From NCBI GenBank assembly GCA_001801825.1, contig MGYR01000045.1, forward strand, positions 386 to 7,652: 7,267 bases of DNA, read 5' to 3'. Positions 1-5,729 of the stretch are shown one piece after another. Made by a program: the position numbers and the translations under genes. Under the pieces are notes generated by a model, which worked only from the letters and a program-made list of their open reading frames with translations, did not search any database and was not told the origin of the DNA. This DNA comes from Gammaproteobacteria bacterium RIFCSPLOWO2_02_FULL_56_15 (GTDB lineage Bacteria; Pseudomonadota; Gammaproteobacteria; Eutrophobiales; Eutrophobiaceae). Numbering within the stretch: position 1 is the stretch's first letter; every line of letters starts with the position of its first letter.

Positions 1-339
1 GACCAGGGTCATGGGTTGTGGCAATGCATCGACGTGGAAGAAGGCCACTTCCTCGATCTCGTCATTCGGTGTCCAGGCTTGCCGCCCGATGATCCTGGCG
101 CTGAAAGACAGGACCAGGTCGTCTTCATAGGGTTTGGCATAGGCGCCAATAAGATCGCCGGGTGCGATCATATACCCCGTCTCCTCCAGTACCTCCCGCT
201 CCAGCGCAGCCAGCGGTGATTCATTCGCTTCGATCCGCCCTCCGGGATTGGTCCAGCGGCGGATACCGTAGCAGGTGCGCACGCACAGGACCCGTTTCCG
301 GTCATCGAATATAATCGCGAATACACCCAGGGTGGCCAT
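1..339 (-). CDS. NUDIX hydrolase, N-terminal part (C-terminus beyond window edge)
   Basis: The minus-strand frame from the ATG at 339 stays open for 113 codons to the window edge, so the C-terminus is missing. The protein begins MATLGVFAIIFDD. It holds a complete NUDIX box at about residues 33-56, matching GX5EX7REUXEEXGU, with the core REVLEETGY that binds the catalytic divalent metal. The family hydrolyses nucleoside diphosphates linked to another moiety; the substrate cannot be read from this fragment. The start is supported by a strong Shine-Dalgarno (AAGGGAG at 345-351, 5 nt from the ATG). The gene begins 31 nt after the queC stop on the same strand, so it is probably co-transcribed. Any link to deazaguanine metabolism is only contextual. 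It could equally be a housecleaning enzyme of the MutT/ADP-ribose type. Family assignment is firm; specificity is unknown. Confidence 0.9.
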   Translation of the reverse strand, partial: MATLGVFAIIFDDRKRVLCVRTCYGIRRWTNPGGRIEANESPLAALEREVLEETGYMIAPGDLIGAYAKPYEDDLVLSFSARIIGRQAWTPNDEIEEVAFFHVDALPQPMTLV

Positions 340-370
340 CAACTCTCCCTTGCCAGGCTGCCTGATCGGT

Positions 371-1039
371 TCACGGCCGGTAACGGGTGGGATCGTGGAT
401 AGCCGCGCTGGTGAAGCCATTGCGCCGGATCCGGCAGGCCTCGCAAATCCCGCAAGCGAGCCCCTCGCTGTCGGCCTGATAACAGGAAACCGTGCTGGAA
501 TAGTCGACCCCCAGCCGCGTCCCCAGCCGGATGATCTCCGCCTTGCTGAGCGTGATCAGGGGCGTGTGGATCCGGAAGGCAGCGCCTTCCACACTGGCGC
601 GGGTGGCCAGGTTGGCCATCGCCTCGAAGGCGTGAATATATTCCGGCCTGCAGTCGGGATAACCTGAGTAATCGACGGCATTGACTCCGATGAAGATATG
701 CCTGGCATTGATGACTTCCGCATAACCGATCGCAAAGGAAAGAAATATGGTGTTACGCGCCGGTACGTAGGTGATTGGAATGCCCTTGACCGGTTCGAGC
801 GGCACTTCGATGGTATGATCCGTGAGGGCGGAGCCCCCGAAACTTCCCAGATCGATGGTCAGGATCCGGTGTTCCCGTGCCCCTTGCAGGCTGCAGACGG
901 CGCGGGCCGCCTCCAACTCTGCATCATGCTTTTGTCCATAGCGGAAACTGAGGGCATGGCAATCGTAACCCTCGTGGACCGCGATCGCCAGCGTGGTGGC
1001 GGAGTCTAGTCCGCCGGATACCAGAACAACCGCCTTCAT
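371..1039 (-). CDS. queC: 7-cyano-7-deazaguanine (preQ0) synthase QueC
   Basis: This cytoplasmic enzyme is an ATP-dependent ligase that converts 7-carboxy-7-deazaguanine and ammonia into preQ0, the precursor of queuosine in tRNA. The 222-residue product begins MKAVVLVSGGLDS, with the PP-loop SGGLDS at residues 8-13 that binds ATP. It also has the conserved stretches YVPARNTIF (about 91-99) and GVNAVDYSGYPDC (118-130). A zinc site is formed by Cys186, Cys196, Cys199 and Cys202 (CGICEAC). Length is close to the usual ~220-230. The ATG at 1039 is preferred because GGAG lies 8 nt upstream and family members start at this point. A TTG nine codons further upstream (1066) stays in frame but has its purine run directly abutting it. 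QueE, the preceding step, lies upstream on the same strand. Confidence 0.96.
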   Translation of the reverse strand: MKAVVLVSGGLDSATTLAIAVHEGYDCHALSFRYGQKHDAELEAARAVCSLQGAREHRILTIDLGSFGGSALTDHTIEVPLEPVKGIPITYVPARNTIFLSFAIGYAEVINARHIFIGVNAVDYSGYPDCRPEYIHAFEAMANLATRASVEGAAFRIHTPLITLSKAEIIRLGTRLGVDYSSTVSCYQADSEGLACGICEACRIRRNGFTSAAIHDPTRYRP

Positions 1040-1047
1040 CGATCGTA

Positions 1048-1051
1048 CTCC
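1048..1051 (-). promoter_or_regulatory. Shine-Dalgarno deciding the queC start
   Basis: GGAG on the minus strand lies 8 nt before the ATG at 1039. This favours that ATG over the upstream in-frame TTG at 1066. Confidence 0.6.
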
Positions 1052-1080
1052 GTCTGTTTTGTTCAATCTCCGGAAGGGTC

Positions 1081-1108
1081 ATTGTAGCCGGTTTTTTCAC
1101 CGGGGAAA
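1081..1108 (-). promoter_or_regulatory. Possible weak promoter for queC
   Basis: On the minus strand TACAAT (1081-1086) matches the sigma70 -10 consensus at 5 of 6 bases. The best -35 candidate is TTTCCC (1103-1108), 16 nt upstream and only 3 of 6. It sits in the 102-nt spacer before queC, the second-largest in the cluster. If used, transcription would start near 1074, leaving a leader of about 35 nt. The weak -35 means this could be chance. Confidence 0.25.
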
Positions 1109-1128
1109 CCCACCCATTATCTCCGGTG
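1088..1128 (-). other. Competing inverted repeats in the queE-queC spacer
   Basis: Reading the minus strand, CACCGG (1123-1128) can pair with CCGGTG (1098-1103) across a 19-nt loop. Part of that second arm can instead pair with ACCGG (1088-1092) across the 6-nt loop GAAAAA. The two helices share an arm and exclude each other. The A6 run follows the first helix, so this is not a normal U-tract terminator in this direction. Whether it is functional is unknown. Confidence 0.35.
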
Positions 1129-1141
1129 TGTGATCTCGGGG

Positions 1142-1828
1142 TCAGTGCCCGCGGGCCTCTCCCCAGAGGTATTTGTGGATCTGCAACTGAAACCGGACCG
1201 GCAGACGGTCCGCCAGGATCCATTCCGCGAGTTCCACGGCTGCAAGCTGCCCATGGCTGGGGGAAAAGAGGACTTCGCAGCGGTCCGGAAGCCGAAATTC
1301 CTGGAGCTTCTGCCGGGACCATTCGTAATCCCCGCGGTCGCAGATCACGAATTTGACCTGGTCCCGGGACGTGAGGCAGGCGAGGTTCCCGTAGAGGTTG
1401 CGAAGCGACTCACCTGAACCCGGTGTCTTGAGGTCCAGCACCCGGATGACCCGCGGGTCGATATTCGAGATATCCAGGGCACCGCCGGTTTCGAGCGACA
1501 CGGTGTAGGATTCATCGCATAAGAGATTGAGCAAGGCCGGGCAATCCTTCTGCGCCAGGGGTTCGCCGCCGGTCACGGTGACATGGCGTGTCCGGTATTC
1601 GGACACCGCCTCGAGTATGGCGCCGATTCTCAAGGGGCGGCCCTCATGGAAGGCGTATTGCGTATCGCAATAAAGGCAGCGCAGGGGACAGCCGGTCAAA
1701 CGGATAAATACCGTAGGCAGACCGCTGAGATTCGTTTCACCCTGGATCGAATGAAAAATCTCATTGACCACCAGGACGCGATTCAGCCGGGCGCTAACCC
1801 CCTCGTGTTCCTGCGGCAGGGGTGACAT
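1142..1828 (-). CDS. queE: 7-carboxy-7-deazaguanine synthase QueE (radical SAM)
   Basis: This cytoplasmic radical SAM enzyme rearranges 6-carboxy-tetrahydropterin into 7-carboxy-7-deazaguanine, the substrate for QueC encoded next. The 228-residue protein has the family entry NEIFHSIQGE (about 22-31). The CX3CX2C cluster motif is at Cys47, Cys51 and Cys54, followed by DT. The SAM-contacting TGGEP is at 86-90, DLKTPGSGE at 132-140, and LQIHKYLWG near the C-terminus. The ATG at 1828 adds roughly 20 residues before the conserved NEIF and lacks a well-placed Shine-Dalgarno; the only purine run overlaps the cpoB stop, about 12-13 nt away. No better in-frame start with a binding site was seen; V20 is GTG but has no purine run. 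It lies 18 nt after cpoB. QueD and later queuosine genes are not in the window. Confidence 0.96.
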   Translation of the reverse strand: MSPLPQEHEGVSARLNRVLVVNEIFHSIQGETNLSGLPTVFIRLTGCPLRCLYCDTQYAFHEGRPLRIGAILEAVSEYRTRHVTVTGGEPLAQKDCPALLNLLCDESYTVSLETGGALDISNIDPRVIRVLDLKTPGSGESLRNLYGNLACLTSRDQVKFVICDRGDYEWSRQKLQEFRLPDRCEVLFSPSHGQLAAVELAEWILADRLPVRFQLQIHKYLWGEARGH

Positions 1829-1846
1829 GAGGTGGGGCAGATCCCC

Positions 1847-2899
1847 CTACCGGTTCCCCGTAAGTGCGATCTGTTGCAGCCGCGCCTGGGCCAGACGGCT
1901 GGCCGTGGTGTCCGGATATTGCCGGATCAGCATGTCCAGGTATTGCCGGGCCTCGTTGATAAGTCCCAACTCCTGGTAGCTGTAACCGATCTTCAACAGG
2001 GCATGGGTATATTTCTGGCTTTCAGGATAGTTATTGGTGAGTTTCTCATACTCGGCGATGGCGTTTTCGAACTGCCGCAGGACATAGAAGGATTCGCCCA
2101 ACCAGTACTGTGCATTGTCTGAATATTGCGCCCGCGGGTATTTTGCCAGGAAGGATCGAAACGCAACGATCGCCTGCTCATACTGTGCAGCTTTCAGCAG
2201 GGAGAAGGCCTGGTCGTAGTCTGCGCGGACCAAGTCCGGGTTGGCGCCCTCCACTTCGCCCATCTCCATCACCGGTGCTCCGATCTCGTTCGTCACCGCG
2301 CCTTCCGGGAGGAGCGCAGCTTGCCCTGCCACCGGAGTGGCAGCGATGGTCGTATCCCCCTGGGCCGGAGCTGGTATTGATGCCGCCGAATCCGCCAGGG
2401 ACTCGGCTGGTACGGTGGGCAGGGTCTCTATCTCCAGGGTATCGGCCTCCAGTCCGGTCGGCTCCTGTGACTGCATCATGGTCTGATCCGGACCATAGAC
2501 CGGAGTCAGTGTCTGGAGGGGTGGGGTGGCAGGGTTTGGCAGGCCCGTGATTTGGCCCGGCGCCGTCGTTCCTGCGATTGCCGGGCCGCCTTCCAGACGC
2601 TGGAGGCGCTGGTCCATGTCGGTATACAGGGCCTGTTGACGGCTCTGTAGCTGTCCCAGGTTATGATTCTGCAATTCGATTTCCCCGCGCAGGCGGGCCA
2701 GCTCCAGTTGCAACTGTTCTGTCTGTTGCAACAGATCCAGCAGACCCTGGTTCTGCAGCAACTGTTCAATCCGGTCGAGGCGCTGAGCCGCGGATTCCGC
2801 CCTGGGCTGAGCGACCGGGGCCTGGGCATGGATTGCCGGCAAATACGACAATAACAAACAGGCGGTCAGGGAATGGATAATGACTTGATGGGCTTTCAC
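1847..2899 (-). CDS. cpoB: Cell division coordinator CpoB (YbgF), periplasmic coiled-coil/TPR protein
   Basis: CpoB is a periplasmic partner of TolA and the PBP1B machinery that coordinates septal peptidoglycan synthesis with outer-membrane constriction (known for the E. coli protein). The 350-residue product has a signal peptide ending near IHA-QAP (residue 25). A Gln/Leu-rich coiled coil follows at about 35-103, matching the trimerising N-terminal domain. Then comes a low-complexity Pro/Ala/Thr/Glu linker at about 105-222, and three TPR-like repeats at about 226-333 (YDQAFSLLKAAQYEQAI, then AQYWLGESFYVLRQFENAI). E. coli CpoB is about 263 residues, so the extra length is mainly linker. The start is GTG at 2899, chosen because AGGAG lies 6 nt upstream and the signal peptide begins there. 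It follows pal by 27 nt. Confidence 0.95.
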   Translation of the reverse strand: MKAHQVIIHSLTACLLLSYLPAIHAQAPVAQPRAESAAQRLDRIEQLLQNQGLLDLLQQTEQLQLELARLRGEIELQNHNLGQLQSRQQALYTDMDQRLQRLEGGPAIAGTTAPGQITGLPNPATPPLQTLTPVYGPDQTMMQSQEPTGLEADTLEIETLPTVPAESLADSAASIPAPAQGDTTIAATPVAGQAALLPEGAVTNEIGAPVMEMGEVEGANPDLVRADYDQAFSLLKAAQYEQAIVAFRSFLAKYPRAQYSDNAQYWLGESFYVLRQFENAIAEYEKLTNNYPESQKYTHALLKIGYSYQELGLINEARQYLDMLIRQYPDTTASRLAQARLQQIALTGNR

Positions 2900-2905
2900 G
2901 TGCTG

Positions 2906-2910
2906 CTCCT
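2906..2910 (-). promoter_or_regulatory. Shine-Dalgarno for the GTG start of cpoB
   Basis: AGGAG on the minus strand is followed by the 6-nt spacer CAGCAC and then GTG. It supports the non-ATG start; the first internal ATG would remove the signal peptide and coiled coil. Confidence 0.75.
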
Positions 2911-2926
2911 GGGTTTTCCGCCCCCG

Positions 2927-3451
2927 CTAATAGACGAGTTCCACACGCCGGTTCTGGCCCCATGAATAATCATCATGTCCTGACTCGACCGGGCGTTCTT
3001 CGCCGTAGCTGACGGTCCTGACCTGGGATGCAGCGGCCCCCAGCAGCGTCATTTGCCGTTTGACCGCCAATGCCCGTCGCTCGCCCAAGGCCAGGTTATA
3101 CTCCCTGGAACCACGCTCATCGGCATGTCCTTCCAGAGCAACGACCACATTGGGGTTGTTGACGAGATAGTTGGCGTGAGCTTCCACCACATCGCGGTAG
3201 CGCTCCTGGATATCGCTGCTGTCGTATTCGAAATAGATGATACGGGTGGACAGCGGACTGTTGGGATCGTCCAGCTCACTCATGCCGGCGCCACTTCCTT
3301 CCCCAGCGCCGTAGGTGTTAACGTCGCCGTTGTCGCCGGCGCCGCTGCGATCGTCTACGGATGCCGAAGGCTGCTGTTTACTGCCGCCGGTGGAAGAACA
3401 GGCACCCAGCAGCACTGTAAGCAGGACAATCAGGAATAAACGGGTTTTCAT
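2927..3451 (-). CDS. pal: Peptidoglycan-associated outer-membrane lipoprotein Pal
   Basis: Pal is an outer-membrane lipoprotein whose periplasmic OmpA-like domain binds the diaminopimelate side chain of peptidoglycan and which cycles on and off TolB. The 174-residue precursor has a short signal peptide and lipobox LLGAC, with lipidated Cys18. Ser at +2 is compatible with export to the outer membrane. A Gly/Ser/Asp-rich linker spans about 19-66. The OmpA_C domain follows with YFEYDSSDI (73-81), GHADERGS (108-115) and NLALGERRA (119-127), carrying the Asp and Arg residues expected to hold peptidoglycan. It ends NRRVELVY, typical of Pal. The ATG at 3451 is preceded by AGGAGA with an 11-nt spacer. 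The tolB-pal gap of 117 nt is the largest in the cluster. Confidence 0.98.
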   Translation of the reverse strand: MKTRLFLIVLLTVLLGACSSTGGSKQQPSASVDDRSGAGDNGDVNTYGAGEGSGAGMSELDDPNSPLSTRIIYFEYDSSDIQERYRDVVEAHANYLVNNPNVVVALEGHADERGSREYNLALGERRALAVKRQMTLLGAAASQVRTVSYGEERPVESGHDDYSWGQNRRVELVY

Positions 3452-3481
3452 AATCTTTCTTGTCTCCTAGAAAATAAAGCG

Positions 3482-3495
3482 GTCGGGATGCCGAC
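3482..3495 (-). other. Small GC-rich hairpin in the pal leader
   Basis: On the minus strand GTCGG-CATC-CCGAC forms a perfect 5-bp stem with a 4-nt loop. It is followed after three bases by TTTATTTT. It falls between tolB and pal, upstream of the pal ribosome binding site. The stem is short for a terminator; a 5' stabilising or attenuating hairpin are alternatives. Confidence 0.35.
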
Positions 3496-3501
3496 TGCGA
3501 A

Positions 3502-3530
3502 AGCATAGCATTCCTGCGGGATGGTTGAAA
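3502..3530 (-). promoter_or_regulatory. Possible internal promoter for pal-cpoB
   Basis: On the minus strand TGC followed by TATGCT (3502-3507) resembles an extended -10 element (TGnTATAAT). A weak TTTCAA lies at the -35 distance (3525-3530, 17-nt spacer, 3 of 6). The predicted start falls near 3495, at the base of the small hairpin. Internal promoters in tol-pal clusters are known in E. coli, but this one is only a sequence resemblance. Confidence 0.3.
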
Positions 3531-3568
3531 TGGAGTTCAGTCAATCAGGTTCACTGTCTGTAGTTTGA

Positions 3569-4879
3569 TCAGGGCATTTCCGGGGGGAAAGGCCCCCAGG
3601 CCGGCTCCCGGACCTCGCCAACCTGCAGCGCCAGGCGCTGGTGTACGCTGCCGTCCGCGGAAACCGCCGCCAGTTCCGATCCCTGCCGGCCGGTGGTGGC
3701 ATACATGATCATGCTGCCGTTGGGGGCAAAACTTGGGGATTCATCCAGTCTGGCGCCGGTCAGTAGGGTGATGTCGCTGGTGCGGAAATCCAGGATACCT
3801 ATCCGGTACGTGTTGTCTTGCCCATGTACCAGGCTCATGCTGTTGCCATCGGGAGAATATCTGGGCCGTGCATTGTAAACGCCGACAAAGGTCAGACGCT
3901 CGGTCCGGCCGCCGTTGGTGCTCATTTCATAGATCTGGGGGTTACCGCCGCGGTCGGAGGTGAAGGCGATCTTCTGGCCGTCCGGGGACCAGGCCGGCTC
4001 CGTATCGATCCCCCGGTCATGGGTGAGCCGCTCCAGGTTCCTGGTGGCGAGATGCATGATATAGATCTCGGGATCCCCTTCCCGGGATAAGGTCATCGCC
4101 AGACGGGTACCGTCCGGGGACCAGGCCGGCGCGCTGTTGATGCCGGAGAATCCCGCCACCCGGGTGCGTTCGCCGGTAATGATGTCCTGGATAAAGATGG
4201 AGGAATTCCGGCTTTCAAAAGAGACATAGGCCAGTTGCCTGCCATCGGGGGACCAGGCGGGCGACATCAGGGGTTCGGACGATTCCATCAGTACCTGGGA
4301 ATTGAAACCGTCGGCGTCGGCGATCTGCATCTGATAGCGTTTGCTGCCGTCGTCGTTGTTTCGTACCGTGACATACGCGATGCGGGTATCGAAAGCGCCG
4401 CGGATGCCTGTCAGCCGCTCGAAGATGATGTCGCTGATGCGATGGGCGGTGCGACGTATCTGTTTTGCGGTTGCGGGGATGCGGAAACCGGCGATCTGGG
4501 CGCCACGATAGACATCAATCAGGCGGAATTCCACCTCGAATGTTCCGTCCGGCAGGGCCTTGAGCGCCCCCAGTACGATATTTTCCATGCCCAGCAGCCG
4601 CCAGTCACGGAAGTTGACTTCCTGGAACTGCACCGGTCGCTGAGGCAGATCAGCTTCCTCCATCACCGCAAATCTGCCGCTACGTTGCAGGTCGTTCCCG
4701 ATGGTAAGTGCGAACTCAACCGGCGGCATTTCCGGCGCCCCGGACCAGTTGAACGGGACGATGGCGATCGGCAGGGTGTTTTCGACGCCGCGATCAATGA
4801 TAATTTCCAGTTCGTCCGCTGCGAACAACGGTCCGATATACAATGCTAGTAAAAGTATCAGTAGGCTTCTCATCGTCAT
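3569..4879 (-). CDS. tolB: Tol-Pal system periplasmic beta-propeller protein TolB
   Basis: TolB is a soluble periplasmic protein that binds Pal through its beta-propeller and TolA through its N-terminal strand. The 436-residue precursor has a signal peptide ending near FA-AD (residues 20-21). The mature N-terminus DELEIIIDRGVE corresponds to the TolA-binding TolB box. An alpha/beta domain with IAIVPFNW occupies about 35-165. A six-bladed propeller follows, with repeats WSPDG at 209, 253 and 297, YSPDG at 341 and FAPNG at 384. It closes with REPAWGPF. Length matches the family (~430). Two starts are possible: ATG at 4879 (AGGA 8 nt upstream) and ATG at 4873 (AGGA 5 nt upstream). Both give the same mature protein. 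It begins 17 nt after tolA. Confidence 0.98.
   Translation of the reverse strand: MTMRSLLILLLALYIGPLFAADELEIIIDRGVENTLPIAIVPFNWSGAPEMPPVEFALTIGNDLQRSGRFAVMEEADLPQRPVQFQEVNFRDWRLLGMENIVLGALKALPDGTFEVEFRLIDVYRGAQIAGFRIPATAKQIRRTAHRISDIIFERLTGIRGAFDTRIAYVTVRNNDDGSKRYQMQIADADGFNSQVLMESSEPLMSPAWSPDGRQLAYVSFESRNSSIFIQDIITGERTRVAGFSGINSAPAWSPDGTRLAMTLSREGDPEIYIMHLATRNLERLTHDRGIDTEPAWSPDGQKIAFTSDRGGNPQIYEMSTNGGRTERLTFVGVYNARPRYSPDGNSMSLVHGQDNTYRIGILDFRTSDITLLTGARLDESPSFAPNGSMIMYATTGRQGSELAAVSADGSVHQRLALQVGEVREPAWGPFPPEMP
3978..3998 (-). repeat. TolB propeller DNA repeat, copy 1
   Basis: This 21-nt stretch is identical to 4110-4130, exactly 132 nt away, and encodes the PAWSPDG turn of a propeller blade. 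The 44-codon spacing is the blade period. A third copy at 4242-4262, again 132 nt on, differs at 3 bases. Confidence 0.8.
4110..4130 (-). repeat. TolB propeller DNA repeat, copy 2
   Basis: Perfect 21-nt match to 3978-3998, encoding the equivalent PAWSPDG of the neighbouring blade. Identity at DNA level, not only protein level, hints at recent blade homogenisation or shared codon preference. Confidence 0.8.
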
Positions 4880-4896
4880 CCTGTATATCCTGGTGG

Positions 4897-5718
4897 TTAC
4901 TGGGGCCGGAACGGCAGGCGGAACTGGCGCAGTCCAAGCCTTTCAAAGGTAGCTGGATCCTCCGGCAGCGGCAGCGGTGATGCCTTTTGTACCGCATTGA
5001 TGGCACGGCGGTCAAAGATTTCGTTGCCGCTGGACTGACTGATCGAGACACTTACCACTTCGCCACCCGGAACGGTCCTGACGATCAACACGCATTCGAG
5101 CCCCGGCGCTAAGCCGCTGACATTATAGTTGCTGACCACGCTCCGGTAGATGTTTGCCGTGATGCCCTGCAAGAGCGCCTGATCCTGACCCTGCTGCTCG
5201 GCTTGCTGTTCCGCCAGCTGTATCTGGCGGGCGGCCTCTTCTTCTTCCTTGCGCTGCTTCTCGGCCTCCGCCTTGCGTGCCTGATCTTCATCCTGCTTGC
5301 GCTTGCGTTCCAGCTCCTCCTGCTGTTTTTTCAGATCCGCCAGCTTTTTCTGTTCTGTTTCACGTGCCTTCTGTTCCTGCAGTTTCTTCTTTTCCAGGTC
5401 AACCAGCCGTTTTTCCTCTTCCTTGCGCTTGGTTTCCGCCTGGGTGGATTTCTTTTCCAGCTCGCGGACCTGTTGTTCGAGTTTCTGCTGCTTGGCCAGT
5501 TCTTCCTGCGCTTTCGCGGTATCAAGCTCCTGCAGCCGTTGCAGCTCTTTTTCCACCTGGGCGCTGTCTACGGCAACCGCCTCTACGATATTCATCTGGG
5601 GCATCTGCTGTGGTGTCTTCCGGGAGGGGAAATCAAAACTGAGTACCAGCAGCAGAACGGCGGCAATATGGATTAGCACCGATCGGAGTGAGGATTGCAG
5701 TGTCAGGCTGGTAAGCAA
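4897..5718 (-). CDS. tolA: TolA, inner-membrane-anchored arm of the Tol-Pal system
   Basis: TolA is energised by TolQR in the inner membrane and reaches across the periplasm to TolB, Pal and CpoB during cell constriction. The 273-residue protein has one N-terminal transmembrane helix (about 12-29). Within it Ser13 and His17 match the SxxxH pattern known to contact TolQR. A Lys/Glu/Gln-rich helical domain spans about 52-178. The C-terminal TonB-like domain (about 183-273) includes GLECVLIVRTVPGGEV and KASPLPLPEDP. E. coli TolA is about 421 residues, so the helical arm is clearly shorter here. The start is TTG at 5718, supported by AGGGG 6 nt upstream, overlapping the tolR stop. The next ATG (Met39) would lose the membrane anchor. 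The gap to tolR is 9 nt. Confidence 0.96.
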   Translation of the reverse strand: MLTSLTLQSSLRSVLIHIAAVLLLVLSFDFPSRKTPQQMPQMNIVEAVAVDSAQVEKELQRLQELDTAKAQEELAKQQKLEQQVRELEKKSTQAETKRKEEEKRLVDLEKKKLQEQKARETEQKKLADLKKQQEELERKRKQDEDQARKAEAEKQRKEEEEAARQIQLAEQQAEQQGQDQALLQGITANIYRSVVSNYNVSGLAPGLECVLIVRTVPGGEVVSVSISQSSGNEIFDRRAINAVQKASPLPLPEDPATFERLGLRQFRLPFRPQ

Positions 5719-5724
5719 AATCGG

Positions 5725-5729
5725 CCCCT
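5725..5729 (-). promoter_or_regulatory. Shine-Dalgarno for the TTG start of tolA, overlapping the tolR stop
   Basis: AGGGG on the minus strand uses the last two bases of the tolR TAG and is followed by a 6-nt spacer and TTG. The overlap implies that terminating tolR ribosomes cover the tolA initiation site, consistent with coupled translation. Confidence 0.65.

Noticed and set aside
1040..1066. Upstream TTG start for queC
   Set aside because: GGAGA directly abuts the TTG with no spacer, while the ATG at 1039 has a well-placed GGAG and matches the family N-terminus.
1088..1103. Rho-independent terminator between queE and queC
   Set aside because: The T6 run on the plus strand lies inside the hairpin loop rather than after it, and on the transcribed strand the run is A6.
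1081..1141. Canonical preQ1 riboswitch before queC
   Set aside because: The helix and A-run look superficially similar, but the conserved preQ1-I loop bases were not found; kept only as a structural finding.
924..1322. Minus-strand frame of 132 codons spanning the queE-queC spacer
   Set aside because: It overlaps the ends of both genes in another frame and has Pro/Gly/Arg-rich composition typical of a shadow frame.
3053..3439. Plus-strand frame of 128 codons opposite pal
   Set aside because: Antisense to a clear lipoprotein gene, with no family motif recognised.
4235..4849. Plus-strand open frame of about 204 codons opposite tolB
   Set aside because: It lies wholly antisense to a clear tolB, has no recognisable domain and no convincing start context; it is a by-product of GC-rich codon use.
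5203..5676. Plus-strand frame encoding a strongly hydrophobic, membrane-like protein
   Set aside because: It is the complement of the Lys/Glu-rich codons (AAG, GAG) of the TolA coiled coil, which read as Leu and Phe codons on the other strand.
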